Assembly (NCBI GenBank): GCA_017311185.1
Contig: JAESUZ010002597.1
Location: 216,408-280,407 of the forward strand
DNA: 64,000 nt
DNA from: Proteles cristata cristata
Lineage: Eukaryota > Chordata > Mammalia > Carnivora > Hyaenidae
Direction: 5' to 3'
How positions within the stretch are numbered: the stretch's first letter is position 1; each line of letters begins with the position of its first letter. The notes under the pieces were generated by a model. It saw only the letters and a list, made by a program, of their open reading frames with translations, had not been told where the DNA came from and ran no database searches. The translations under genes were made by a program, and so were the position numbers. Shown piece by piece: positions 11,062 to 22,267 of the stretch.

Positions 11062-13543
11062 ATTCAAAAGAACATGGTACGTTACAGAGTAACTATTTTT
11101 TGTGTTTCCTATTCTATTACCTTGCCTTAAAAAAAAATTCTGTGCTTCTTCCTTTTGCAAAAAAAATCCTTTAGAAATCAAATGTTATCTCTTTTTTAAA
11201 TTTTAAATAAGACAGCAAGAAGTAGTAACTCATCATGCTTCCCTTTTTGCTTTGATTGCCAGGAAGCTCCAAACCAAAAATCTGTTGTTCATTGCACACA
11301 TTTTCCGTTAGCTTAGATTGAATCACCATAATCATTACCCACTACCCCATTATTACCCAGCATCATTCTTTTTTCTGTTCTTTTACCATTTCTGTCCTGT
11401 TTTGCGGGGGGAAGATCCCTATTTTATTTGGCAAGACAGAGGAGTATAAATAATTGAATCATTCTTAACCCCAATACACACTGCAGATAAATGTAGCCTT
11501 TCAGAAAGGATTCTTCCCTTCAGCCTGTCATTCTGGAATTCCCGAGGGCACATCCTTCCTATGAACAGAGAACTACTGATTCTATACCTCGCGCCTGGCC
11601 TCCAGCCTAGGCCTCAGACACGGAGGCTGAGTTAGGGCCTCTCTTCAGGTACTCAAGGGGATCAATGTTATTGCCACTGGCAGCTACCCAGCCCCTCCCA
11701 CAGCCCCCTGCAACAGGTTACAGGATCAAGATACTCTGATGCTTGTTATCACTTATTATAGTTGACATTCAACCATTCGAGAATAACATCTATTTTAATG
11801 CCTGAATTATTTTTTTTTCAAAAATTAATGGGCAAGATCCTAAAACTCTCCTTATTACAAAAGACAATGTGATTAATCACAAATAAAACCCCTCTGAGCA
11901 TAAACGAATAAGGTTTGAGCCACTTCGAGTTATTTTTCCTGTCTGATAAAACCATTATCACATTTGCAGCTTTCACAATGCTGAACCACATTCCTTTGAT
12001 CATCTTATAAAATTAATTGATCTTGCTTATCTATTGTTCTATTTTAAGTCATTTAATTGAGGATATTAAGAGAAGTAATGGTAACAACTGAGGCATTTAT
12101 TAGGCACTGATGTTCAAACTTGCAGTGTGATTTTCATAATCTGAATTTCTCTATCACCAAATTCTATTCTTGTGGGAATTTACATATAGAACACCTCCAG
12201 CCACAAATAATTTGCTATTGCTGAACGTTCTGAAGGACAGACATACACTGTGGCAAATCACTGCAGCTATACTTAATTTTAATTATTCTTTTAAATCAGA
12301 TAGATACCCTGCAGTGAAATTCTTATAATTAAATAGAAATTAAAAGTTTCTAAAAGCCTTAATTTCAACTTCAAATCTAAATGCAAATGAATGCAGGAAA
12401 GCCTCTTCCTCCCCCTACCCTCCCTCGCCAAAATTATGAGGGAATTCTCTAAAAGCTTAGGCTGATCATGAAACCTACATTTTGGCTCCAAAGAGGCCCT
12501 TCAGCCCCCAAAGCCATTCCATTCTGTAATGCTTGGCCAGCATCACCTGCCAGATAGTCTGGAAGACCCAGTTTCCCCAAATGGCAGGTGCCAAAGAAAC
12601 TCTTTTAGTTTGAGTTCCCCCGGAAGTAGACCCCGTGGCAAGGATGCAAGCTCGGGGAAGTGGTCCCAGGGAACAAGATGGTGGAATGGATGGGCGGGAC
12701 AGGAAAAGGAAGGTAGCCAATAAAAGGTGTGTTAACAAACCAATCAAACTGGGGCTTGAGCCTGCTGGGGGACACTGGGAGTCAGTGTAGAATGCAGTGG
12801 GTCTCGGGTTATCCTATCCACCCGGCGAGGAAGCTGGGGTATTTATCCTCTGCTCCCATCAGTCATTAACATGGTTCGCTTTCCAAGAGGGTCAACTCCC
12901 TGGCACGGAAGTCCTTGTGTGTGAGCCTGGTGGGTGCCGCAGCCCTAGAAAGGCCCCCAAGGAAAGGGCCCCAGTTGCTAAGAATCCCTGAGGGACCTGA
13001 AGAAATAAGGCCCAGGGGCACTAACAGCATCCACTCCAAGGAGCTAGTCTAGAAGGTCCAAGCTAGCCGGTCCCTGGCTGGATGCAGCCTGCAGGTGTGT
13101 TTCACCTCATACCTATGAAGTTTGGGTTTTTAAATTTTTTTTTTAAACATTAAAAAGTTTTACCCAAGAATTGGGAGTTCTATATTCTCTCTGTAGCTCT
13201 GAAGAATGCTTCATCTCTCAGGACCAATGGTTCCAGTAATGGTGACGGAGAAGATGGCGTCGGAAGGAACAGCTGGACCTGGTGCTTTTGCCTCAGATGC
13301 CAGCCAAAATAGTGGATAATTAAACATCCCTCCCCAGAGCCGTGCGAGGAGGCAGCTTATGAAACAAGGGCAAGTCTGGGTCTGCTGTCCTGTGGGCGCC
13401 TGAATAAATGTTCTGCCCTGACTTCTCTGTTAAGCCATCTTTCTACCCTTCAGCTCTGTGAGGGACTAAACATCATCACCAGGACCACATGCATACCTTT
13501 AACGGTTGAGCCTTTACCTAGGGGACCACTAATAGGTGACAGT
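11062..13543. other. Long SINE-free unique block, no gene seen
   Basis: At about 2.5 kb this is one of the longest SINE-free blocks. The part 11760-12300 is AT-rich with TAATTGA-type words (aattaattgatc, tttaattgagg) and could be conserved regulatory DNA. The part 12480-13090 is GC-richer, with overlapping frames of 64-90 residues on both strands and no known domain. A CCAAT word followed by AAAAG lies near 12717-12726. No splice-framed exon was convincing. Confidence 0.35.
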
Positions 13544-13556
13544 GACCCATGGGCAT

Positions 13557-13559
<3 letters not shown>

Positions 13560-13587
<28 letters not shown>

Positions 13588-13802
13588 TCAATATTTTTAT
13601 TTATTTCTAGGAGAGAGAGAGAGAGAGACAGCGTGAGCAGGGGAGGGTCAGAGAGAGAGGGAGACACAGACTCTGAAATAGGTTCCAGGCTCTGAGCTGG
13701 CAATCAGCACAGAGCCCGATGCAGGGCTCGAACCCACGAACCGCGAGATCATGACCTAAGAGAAAGTCGGACGCTTAACCGACTAAGCCACCCAGGCGCC
13801 CC
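13560..13802 (-). mobile_element. CAN-SINE, type A, minus strand, with TTTA-expanded tail
   Basis: Tail (TTTA)n, ttatttctaggagagagaga, 'cagcacagagcccgatg', 'tgacctaagagaaagtcgg' and head cccaggcgcccc. A perfect 16-bp duplication gacccatgggcattta lies at 13544-13559 and 13803-13818. It has the diagnostic type A bases. Confidence 0.96.
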
Positions 13803-13818
13803 GACCCATGGGCATTTA

Positions 13819-14696
13819 AAATGTAAGCTCTTCAAGGTATAAATGTCCTTGACAGCAGCATCTCACCAGGGCTTTGTCTCACCAAAGTGGCCCTGGCAGC
13901 AGATGGAGGTCTTCTCTATGCTTGGCATTTTTCTAGGCATGATTTGGATTACGAGAGCAATTCCTAAGTAGGGCCCCTGGAACTCAGTCCCATAAAACGT
14001 GTGCTCGAGTTATAATGAGTTAGGTGGAATGGCCAGGGGAGGGCGGCATGGAGGGCAGGAAGCTTTACATCATTATCTAGAGTCTGGGTCTCTTTAAAGG
14101 GGCAGAACTCTCCAGATGTGACTACAAGCCTGCTGTGGTCCTCCTTGGGTCACCCCACAAACAGACAAGTCAACAAACCCACTCCTCACAAACACAGTTG
14201 TGTGAACTTCTCCCTGCCCTCTGGCTTCACCCACAGGAAGTGCATTCCAGAATACACTAGAATATTCCAGAACTTCCCAAGAATTCTGAAATACCTGTGC
14301 TCTCTCACCAGGCCTAGCCAGTTCTCTGCTCCAAAGCACTTGCTTTGGAGTCTAAAACGACTCTTCCACCGACAGGTTCATCTCCGACATGAACTGAACT
14401 GGAGTTCAGAGACTGCTTATACTTGGTGTCTGTTAGCTCACTACTCAAATTTGTTTGCTACTCAGTATGCTCTCACTATATTGCATTTCCTTTTTCTCTA
14501 ATTTTTAATCACAGTCCACAGGGGATGTGTGAGAGGCAGGAGAGCCACACCCTGGAGTTTTGTCAGCAACTGGTCGCACCTGAAGGACTTCCCTGACCCC
14601 CAGAAGCAGTTATATGCCCCTCAACCTTCATTACAAAGCTCAATACATTTGTTCACATTATACAGTGACTGTTGATATGCCTTCCCCTAGAAAATA
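13819..14696. other. Unique stretch, no gene seen
   Basis: A 127-residue plus frame (14118-14501) overlaps an 81-residue minus frame. Neither shows a domain, signal peptide or splice logic, so both are treated as chance. Confidence 0.4.
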
Positions 14697-14896
14697 ACAC
14701 CATTTACTGAGCATTTCCTAGGTGATAGTGTTTACCATACGTTATTTCCATTCCCTTAAGATAAGTATTCTTTTTTCCACTATAACAGGTGAGAAACTAG
14801 TGTTCAGAAAGGTGAACTAACTTCAACATCACACAGAAAAAGATCGAGCAGAGAAATCAAACTTCTGTTGGGCAGGCCTGGCTCCAAAGCCACCTT
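14697..14896 (-). mobile_element. MIR SINE, antisense
   Basis: The order matches reverse-complement MIR: 'ccatttactgagcatttcc', 'gtgagaaactagtgttcag', 'catcacacagaaaaag' and 'ggcctggctccaaagccacc'. Confidence 0.65.
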
Positions 14897-15261
14897 TCTC
14901 TCTGTAGCTCTAATCGATCTAGGACAAGTTTGGAGACTTTGGAACAAATCAATTAGCCTAATTTGGTGAGTAAGTCGTATGTATCAAGTATGTACTCTGG
15001 GGCATGCATTTCGTCACAGAAGACCCCAAGACTATGCTCTTACTTTCCAGAAAGTGACAGACTTTCTTCCAAGCTGTGGCAAAGCTGTACCAAGGTCTTG
15101 GCTGTAGCTCAAAGAAAGATGTAGCTTGAGAAGTACGAGCCCCCTGAGTCCTGAACGGTTGTAGACCTTCGCTTTCCAGCTGTTCCCCAGGACAAATCTG
15201 CCCTCCATGCCCGCCCACCGTCCGGCCATGACGGACTGATACAACCCTGATGGCGTGCCAG
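14897..15261. other. Unique stretch, no gene seen
   Basis: The 160-residue minus frame (15032-15514) runs from here through the MIR relic. Because it crosses an ancient SINE and has no recognisable domain it is judged a chance frame. Confidence 0.4.
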
Positions 15262-15432
15262 TGTGTCGACTCATTGGATCCTCAAAATAACTAATGGGGT
15301 AGGAACTATCTAGAGGGTAGGAAACACCTCTTCCACAGGGAAGTCGCTGCTCAGCAAAGTCAAGTAACTTTCCCAAGGAAGCACAGTAAGAAGCAATGCA
15401 GTCTGAATGCACTCTGACTCTGGAGCTCGGGC
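15262..15432 (-). mobile_element. MIR SINE, antisense
   Basis: Contains 'tcattggatcctcaaaat', 'caaagtcaagtaactttcc', 'caaggaagcacagtaag' and 'gactctggagctcggg', the reverse-complement MIR core and 5' order. Confidence 0.6.
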
Positions 15433-15777
15433 CCTTGACCCGTACACCTGCCAGATGTGATACCAACACAGACGTCCTCCTTCGTGTTCCCGGTGCTCCT
15501 CCTGGCTGGCACACTCCCGGGTCATCCTGGCAACTCAGGACCCAGTTTCCTGGCTCTCATGAAGCTCCTCCCAGACCGTGGACCACTCCAACCTCAAGCC
15601 TTCGCCAAATTCCTGCACCACCTTTCAGCCTGATCTCTGACACCTGACACTCCGCTCTACATAGTCATCTCCTGTCACTGATGGCAGGTACGGTCCCGAG
15701 GGTAGGAAAAACAATTCGGCAGACACAACCACAACTTGCGAGACCAACTTCTCATCCAAAAATAAGAAAAGCAACAT
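15433..15777. other. Unique stretch, no gene seen
   Basis: Moderately GC-rich sequence with overlapping frames up to 86 residues. No domain or repeat was recognised. Confidence 0.4.
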
Positions 15778-15786
15778 TAAACATAT

Positions 15787-15989
15787 TTTTTAATGTTTAT
15801 TTATTTTTGAGAGAGAAAGAGAGTGTCAGCAGGGGAGGGGTAGAGAAAGAGGGCGACACAGAATCCAAAGCAGTCTCCAGATCCCAGCTGTCAGCACAGA
15901 GCCTGATGTGGGGTTCGAGCCCACAAACCATGAGATCATGACCTGAGCCGAAGTCTAACACTTAACCAACTGAGCCCGTCAGGCGCCCC
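15787..15989 (-). mobile_element. CAN-SINE, type B, minus strand (first of a nested pair)
   Basis: Tail ttaatgtttatttattttt and head 'gcccgtcaggcgcccc'. Its left flank taaacatattttt (from 15778) recurs beyond the next SINE (about 16233-16249). The neighbour therefore inserted later, into this copy's right-hand duplication. Confidence 0.93.
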
Positions 15990-15991
15990 TA

Positions 15992-15996
<5 letters not shown>

Positions 15997-16042
<46 letters not shown>
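15997..16042. repeat. (AT)n dinucleotide repeat
   Basis: An uninterrupted AT run at the A-tail side of the following type A SINE, probably expanded from its tail. Likely length-polymorphic. Confidence 0.95.
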
Positions 16043-16044
<2 letters not shown>

Positions 16045-16232
16045 AGGAGTGAGAGAGAGACAGCGTGAGCAGGGGAGGGTCAGAGAGAGAGGGAGTCGCA
16101 GGCTGAAACAGCCTCCAGGCTCTGAGCTGGCAGTCAGCACAGAGCCCGACACGGGGCATGAACCCACGAACTGAGAGATCATGACCTAAGCGAAAGTCGG
16201 ACGCTTAACCGACTAAGCCACCCAGGCGCCCC
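16043..16232 (-). mobile_element. CAN-SINE, type A, minus strand (second of a nested pair)
   Basis: Starts ctaggagtgagagagagac and ends aagccacccaggcgcccc, with 'tgacctaagcgaaagtcgg' typical of type A. Flanks taaacaaatat (15990-16000) and taaacaaacatat (16233-16245) mark its own target duplication. Confidence 0.95.
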
Positions 16233-16248
16233 TAAACAAACATATTTT

Positions 16249-17071
16249 TAAGACTACATTCAAATCAAAGTCTCAGAATGCATTGGTTCCTGAAGAAAAA
16301 AAAAAAAAAAGAGCTTCTTTGCCTTTAAAAACTGCTCAGGAAAATGACATTGGCTGTGACCTCAAGGTGCCCCAAGAAAGATTTGCCCTCAGCTTTTACG
16401 CCCTAGATCCCTATTCAACTTTTCAAACTCGCTCATATTGATTTGAAATTTTAATGTCTTCTGTATGTGATATTATGTTGCTGGTTTTCTAATCCTGAAC
16501 AAAATGTTTGTATCTTCACAAATGATCCAGGTTCTTAAGGATACATTTTCCTGGACTGTCACCCACTCGAAAGTCACCCAACATTCTCTCTGTAGGACAC
16601 CGTAGGTCTCCCTTGAAGAAAGCTCAAAAGTTTTCAGGGGCAGATAGATTACGAGAGCAAGTGAGGTGATCCAGGTAAGGTCTAGGGCAAATTGGAGGTC
16701 ACAGCAAGAATGCCCCTCCTATTATTGAGCGAAACCCAGAAATGCATAGTGTGAAAATCTCCCGGAGGCTAAATATCGCCAACTGATTTAATTATATTTT
16801 CAATGTGATGCGGGCCAAATTCATAGATGCCTGTGAGCTGTGGGGACAGAGAACACAGAGTGTGGCTTGCAGGCTGTCATTGTCATGTTATTTCAGCAGG
16901 TGAACTTGTCGCAGATTGACGGTGACAGAGTTTCAAGTTTTGAAATCTACGCATAAAACCAATGCTGTGGCCGCAAAGAGTTCCTACTCTTCTTTTGAGC
17001 CATTCCGTTTCTCCTTCCCCAAACCGTAGGCACCCAGGCGAGGCTTGTGCCCCTCAACTGAGTGAGTCTCT
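16249..17071. other. Unique stretch, no gene seen
   Basis: Contains a poly-A run at about 16296-16310. No transposon was recognised in the remainder, and the only longer frame (63 residues, minus) has no domain. Confidence 0.4.
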
Positions 17072-17195
17072 CATTCAACAAAAATTTAGGGGCACCTGCT
17101 ACATCCCAAGCACTGCTCTCTAGACACTGGGGAAACAACAGTTAACAAGACCAAACTTCTCTGCCTTCATGGAACTGACTTCTTAGTCGGATCAA
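17072..17195 (-). mobile_element. L2 3' end fragment, antisense
   Basis: Reads ttcaacaaaaatttagggg, 'ctgctctctagacactgggg', 'acagttaacaagaccaaac' and 'tgccttcatggaactgac', the reverse complement of the L2 3' terminus. Confidence 0.7.
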
Positions 17196-18204
17196 TGGCA
17201 TCCACCACACCCTGGTAAATAGGTGTCGGGAGCAGGTGCCAGACTGACACTGAAAGGGCTGATGTCCCCTGGTGCTGAGCTCAGTGTGACTGGGCTCTGC
17301 CTGCTGCCCAGCCCCCCATTCCCGTCCGCATCAAAAACCGGGAGCCTCACAGTCATTTCTGGAGCCTCATTTTTGCCTTCAAGTAGCCGTCACCCAAGCC
17401 AGATTGAATATAAGCCCCAGCACCTTCCCGGCTTCGTCTCTGCCCGCACTTTGGAGCTGTACACGGCAGCTTTGATTGTTTCACTGAAAACCATTTAGCC
17501 GACGAAATATCTCCCTGCAAAGAGCGATCGTCCCTTGACCTGTCCTTTCAGGCTGAAGTCAGCGGGAGACGCTCACGGGGCAAGTGTGTTATTTAACAAG
17601 TGTTACATTTCCTGCAACAGCAGAAACACAACCTTAAAGCTCACTGCGCGGTGCCATTTTGAACCCGGTGCGCTGGCGAGATGGCATTAGGGGGTGATAG
17701 GAAAGCTGATCGCTCAGAGCCCAGACACGGGATGTACAGACAGCAAAACAGCAGAGCAGCTCTTCGCTGTGATTATGATCATAACCCTAACACGGGACTC
17801 AGCCGCTCATTTCGCTCCAGAGACACGCACAGACCGTGCAAGAGTGCTCGGGCTGCTTTGCGGCTGCGAGAGCTAAGACATCTCAGTGACACATAGCAAA
17901 TCAAAGGGACTCCCTCTGCCCAGCCCCCTTCCCGTCCCTGCAGAAATAACACAAGCTCGCCAACACGGACATTAGAGTGGTGTTCTCATTGGAAGGAATG
18001 AGATGAAGCCTTGGCAGAGGCAAGCCTGCTTTCCTCATGGAAAATTCAGGATGCGACCTAGTACCGGAGTGGCATTGGGATATCGGAGTTCAAGTGTTAG
18101 CTCCGTCTAAGCTGCATCAATAGAAGGTCCTCTGACTTGTTTTGTGACATTGGTTTCTTCTCCAGTTGCCATCGGCTACTCATGTGTCATCCCCACTGTC
18201 AAAT
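17196..18204. other. Unique block, possible conserved noncoding DNA
   Basis: About 1 kb without recognised repeats. The part 17440-17900 has several CpGs and mixed composition unlike decayed transposons. Overlapping frames of 60-91 residues show no domain. Conservation cannot be judged from one sequence. Confidence 0.3.
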
Positions 18205-18420
18205 ACAGAGCCTTACTAAACAGCTCCATGGGAGACCCATTTTACAGACCAGGAGGCAGAGGCTCAATGACGTTCGGTGCTCTCCAAAGTCACACATCAA
18301 GCATCTTCTGCGTGCCAAGCAGTGCCCTACATGCTGGATCCAGAGAGGACTAAGACCTGGACCTAGTGAGGAAGCATGAAGCATCACTACTATGTGGGGT
18401 AGAGACCCTACAGGGTGAGG
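18205..18420 (-). mobile_element. MIR fragment followed by L2 3' fragment, antisense
   Basis: 18205-18298 has 'gacccattttacagaccagg' and 'ctctccaaagtcacac' (MIR core, reversed). From about 18296, 'cgtgccaagcagtgccctac' and 'ggatccagagaggactaag' follow the reversed L2 3' end. Both are short and diverged. Confidence 0.5.
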
Positions 18421-18604
18421 GGGAAGCCCACAGGTGAGTGAGACGAGCTTCAAGATGCCGATAGTAGATTCAGAGCCCTCTGTCTGCATCCAACTCCCAT
18501 TGTCCTTTGAAAATAATTACTTATTTTGACTACAGAGCCGTTTAGATTCACTGACCTATCATAGGCACTAGAAATAATGGAATATTTATATTCCTGGGGT
18601 TTAG

Positions 18605-19125
18605 GACATACCAGTCAGAAGTTTTTCAGCTGTGAGTGACAGGAAATACAACTCAAACTGCTTAACAAATGAATAGTTTTGAAGTGTGTTCTCATCGTTA
18701 AAAAGAATTCAGATTGCCACCTTCAGGCATGGCTTGATCCAGTGGCTCAAAAAATGTCATTAAGATTCTATTTCGCATCACCTCTTAATATTTCCATCCA
18801 TGCTGGCTTCACTCTCAGGTAGGTTTTCTCCACGTGGAGGACCCCCAGCAACCCCAGATTCACTCTTCATAGCTCCTACTTTGACAGAAAGAGAAAGCTT
18901 CTCTTCCCCAGGCAGCTTAAATAAAATCCTCACGTCTGACTCTCATTGGTCCAAATTCTGTAACATGCCTATCTCCGAGCCAATCACCTTGGCCAGAGAC
19001 ATGGGGTTGTCTGATTGGCCAAATCAAAACACAAGCAGGGAAGGGAGTCAACACTACGCAAAGCACATTGGCTGAGAGTATGGGAAGGGGAGTTACCCAG
19101 GAGGAGACTGGGCTGGTTGTTCCGG
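18605..19125. mobile_element. Probable mammalian interspersed repeat, family uncertain
   Basis: The text ('ttttcagctgtgagtgacag', 'caggcatggcttgatccag', 'tctgactctcattggtcc', 'agccaatcaccttggccag') matches a repeat pattern I recognise from placental genomes with inverted CCAAT words, but I cannot assign its family. The 91-residue frame inside is not considered a gene. Confidence 0.4.
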
Positions 19126-19156
19126 GGCTGACCCGGCTGTAGAAACAAAGACATCT

Positions 19157-19371
19157 GGGGTGCTGGGATGCTCAGTCTGTTGAGAGTCCAACTTCGGCTC
19201 GGGTCAGGATCTCACTGTTCACGAATTCCAGCCCGCGTCCGTCTCTGTGCTGACAGCTCAGAACCTGGAGCTGCTTCAGATTCTGTGTCTCCCCCTCTCT
19301 CTGCCCCTCCCCTGCTTACTCTCTGTCTTTCTCTGTCTCAAAAACAAATAAATGCTAAAAAAAAATTTTTT
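19157..19371 (+). mobile_element. CAN-SINE, type B, plus strand, diverged head
   Basis: Degraded head ggggtgctgggatgctcag, then body 'gtgctgacagctcagaacc' and tail 'ctcaaaaacaaataaatgc'. It directly precedes a second SINE in the same orientation. No clear duplication was found. Confidence 0.9.
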
Positions 19372-19387
19372 TAAAGATAAATAAATA

Positions 19388-19592
19388 GGGGTGCCTGGGT
19401 GGCTCAGTCGGTTAAGCATCCGACTTTGGCTCAGGTCATGATCTCGTGGTTCGTGGGTTCGAGCCCTGCGTCAGGCCCTGTGCTGACAGCCTGCTCAGAG
19501 CCTGAAGCCTGTTTCAGATTCTGTGTCTCCCTCTCTCTCTGACCCTCCCCTGCTCACGCTCTGTCTCTGTCTCTCAAAAATGAATAAACATA
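19388..19592 (+). mobile_element. CAN-SINE, type B, plus strand
   Basis: Head ggggtgcctgggtggctcag, B box gggttcgagccc, tail 'ctcaaaaatgaataaacat'. Its 3' tail runs straight into a long polypurine microsatellite, probably grown from the A-rich tail. Confidence 0.95.
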
Positions 19593-19831
<239 letters not shown>

Positions 19832-20095
19832 TCCATCAAAGTGGGCTGGCCTTTGAAGAGAAAGCTAAGACCATCAAGACTTAGGGAGAGGTAGGGTGGA
19901 GGTGTCCCCGAGTTGAGGATATTTCCTTCGGAGGGAAAGCACGTGAATAAACACGTGAGTAATGTTAATCCCAAAGAAATAACCAGATTTGGCCGTTTCC
20001 TGATTTGGTATTCTGAAAAACAACAACAACAACAAAATACATAAATAAATAAATAAATAAACTCGCCACCATCACCGCCAGTGAAACGCCAAGCA
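19832..20095. other. Short unique stretch with two CACGTG words and CAA/AAAT runs
   Basis: Perfect E-boxes at 19940-19945 and 19952-19957 lie between the polypurine tract and the CpG-rich island. A (CAA)n then (AAAT)n run occupies about 20018-20062. No coding frame is seen. Confidence 0.6.
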
Positions 20096-20139
20096 CCACA
20101 GCCACGCAGCAGGCGTCGTTAGGAGCCTTCCGTACTTAC

Positions 20140-20333
20140 CCTGACCTCGCGGCAGCAACGGACTCTGGGGCCGAGAGGCTGGTGCATCTTTGTTGGGGCG
20201 GAGCTCTGCACGCCGCCCCCTGCGGGCTGCCCCGCAGACCCTCCATCTCTATCCCCAGGCTCGGTAACCATTGATTTGAATCCAACCATAATTGCAACGA
20301 AAGCCTTGGCACCTTAACCCGAAGTGGTACCAT
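20140..20333 (-). other. Candidate first exon ending at a donor site, minus strand
   Basis: The antisense strand carries an open frame starting with ATG at 20333 and open to 20136, and its GTAAGTACGG donor lies at 20139-20130. The peptide (rich in L, P, S, R) is not recognised. The exon 5' limit, transcription and coding status are inferred only from the CpG context and donor. Confidence 0.2.
20213..20226 (-). promoter_or_regulatory. CTCF-like motif
   Basis: The minus strand reads CCCGCAGGGGGCGG, matching the CTCF core CCASYAGRKGGCRS except for the third base. It lies within the CpG-rich island. Confidence 0.4.
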
Positions 20334-21150
20334 TTTGTGTCGGACGAGACGGGTCTCACCCCACCTCCAGGGGACGCACCGCGTTCTGGTTTGCTCGCCT
20401 TTCTTCCCCTTGCACCTGCCAGCCGGAAGGCGGCCGATTAAGAGGTCAAGTGCAAGCAGGGTTCACGGCGGAAGAGGTAGTGCTGTCACGTGCTGCGGCG
20501 GGGGGCGGGGGGCGCCCAGCGTTGCCTGCGGAGCTATAAGCCCTTCCGACACAGCTCCTTGGGATGGTTCTTCCCCTCAGTTTCTCTGGTTGGAGAGAAA
20601 GGGGTGGAGGGGCGGACGCGGGAGAGTCACTGTGTCTGTTCAAACTCGCGAGGCTCCGTTTCCCACCGAGCCTGACATGACCGGCCCGGGGGCGTGTGTC
20701 ACCACCACGCCCCCCCGCGCAGCGGCGGGTCTTCTGATGCGCGCATCCTGAGCGACACAAAGACGCACACTGTTCTCCGGGTCTCCGGATGACGGGCCGC
20801 TCCCGGGCACGAGTGTGAGCCGCACCCCAGGCTTGGAAAACCTGCGTCCCCCGGGGGCTGCGGCTCCCTCGTGACCCGCCTCACGGGTCCGTGAGAAGGC
20901 CGGCGGGGGCTGGACGACAGGGGATTGGAGGGTGCGGGTAAGTGGCTTCCGGAGGGCTGGGACCGTCACAGCGGTTGGGCATCTGGGGTGTTTCAGGGCT
21001 CCCCGTGTGCAGGCCTGGGGAGCCCGGAGCGGGCGACAGAGGCCAGCAGTGACGAGCAGAAGAGAAGCTCATTTGTCACTAGGCACAGAGGGAGAACGAT
21101 GTGCAGTGTTTCCTAGATAATCCCCCCCCAATAAAAAAGGGGAGCTTTCT

Positions 21151-21377
21151 TTTTTTTTTTTAATTTTTTTTTAATGTTTATTTATTTCTAGGAGAGAGAG
21201 AGAGACAGCGTGAGCAGGGGAGGGTCAGAGAGAGAAGGAGTCACAGACAGAAACAGGCTCCAGGCTCTGAGCTGGCAGTCAGCACAGAGCCCGACGCGGG
21301 GCTCGAACCCACGAACCGCGAGATCATGACCTAAGCGAAAGTCGGACGCTTAACCGACTAAGCCACCCAGGCGCCCC
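21151..21377 (-). mobile_element. CAN-SINE, type A, minus strand
   Basis: T-rich tail, ttatttctaggagagagaga, 'cgacgcggggctcgaaccc', 'tgacctaagcgaaagtcgg' and head cccaggcgcccc, very close to the type A consensus. Flanks aaaaggggagctttct (21135-21150) and aaaagaggagctttct (21378-21393) differ by one base. Confidence 0.97.
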
Positions 21378-21393
21378 AAAAGAGGAGCTTTCT

Positions 21394-21984
21394 AGATGAG
21401 CTTCTTGACCACTGTGTGCATAAACTTCGCAATGGTGCCGTGAAAGCAAAAATATTTTGGTTTGGGGGGCGGGGTGTCCGCTTCTGCGAGCATCTCTGCT
21501 CTTCATGGGCTGCAGACTCTGAATTTTACCAGCAAATTGTGGAGGGAGGGGTCCGGAGGCCAGGTACTAATGCCTGCTTGGATCTCTACCTCCTTCCTGC
21601 GCCCCCTGCCACCAGTTTCTGATGCTGGAGCTTAAACTGGGAGTCAGCATTTGGTGCATTCCCGCAGCCCCAAGGGTCACTTAGTCTTGGTTTTCCATGA
21701 GAAGGATGAGTAGGTGTTGGTTCAGCCAGTTAGGGGGGAACTGTGCTGGGAGCCGGGAGGTACTCGGTTCAGAGGTCTTCGAAGAGCTCTTGTTGAATTG
21801 CCGTGAGAGTCACCGACGTGGTACTCGTGCCATTGTGCCGATAGTGGGGACGGGGGGAGGTGCAGGGGAGGGGGGTTCGAGTCCGTAGGGAGGAAGCAGT
21901 GGTGGAGAGGACTTGAACTGGGCCTTGTGCCCCTTGAAAAATGATGCAGGTACATGTCTACACAGCGTTCGCTCCATGCCCCGA
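21394..21984. other. Unique stretch downstream of the CpG island, no gene seen
   Basis: GC-moderate, with G-rich parts (21840-21890). Frames up to 95 residues on both strands show no domain. Confidence 0.4.
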
Positions 21985-22240
21985 ACCAGTCTGAGCGCCT
22001 TGCATCCACGAAACCATTTTATCTTTATGAGTCTATGACACAAGCCTAACTGCGGTCCCAGATAAGGGAAACTGAGGCCCAGAGGTGAGGCCAGGACAAG
22101 GGGGACACTGGAGTATCTCCCTGCAGTCTACACCCTACTAGCTTCCCTCACTCCAGTCCTTGTCATGCACTAAGAGGTCAAGTGACTGGCTGAAGGTCAC
22201 GGGGCTAATAAGTGTCAGAGCCAAGCTTTGCAGCAAGGTG
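21985..22240 (-). mobile_element. MIR-derived sequence, antisense, interrupted
   Basis: 'gggaaactgaggcccagag' (about 22066) and 'tgaaggtcacggggctaata' (about 22192) are reversed MIR core words in the right order, separated by about 80 bp of unrelated sequence. This may be an insertion or two separate fragments. Confidence 0.55.
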
Positions 22241-22267
22241 GCCAGGCCACAGAGTCCAAGCCATCCC

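Larger units (their letters stand above)
20096..21080. promoter_or_regulatory. CpG-rich island, candidate bidirectional promoter
   Basis: CpG is dense here, including 'gacctcgcgg' and 'ccacgcccccccgcgcagcg', and sparse in most of the window. No transposon was recognised inside. A plus-strand TATAAG word lies at 20535-20540. Good donor-like sites point outward: GTAAGT on the minus strand reading from 20139 leftwards, and GTAAGT on the plus strand at 20938-20943 (after ggtgcgg). This layout suits a CpG-island promoter with divergent first exons. No frame is recognised as a known protein, so the transcripts, if real, may be noncoding first exons or 5' UTRs. It could instead be an enhancer or simply GC-rich DNA. 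Confidence 0.55.

Noticed and set aside
15032..15514. 160-residue minus frame
   Set aside because: It crosses an ancient MIR and shows no domain or splice context.
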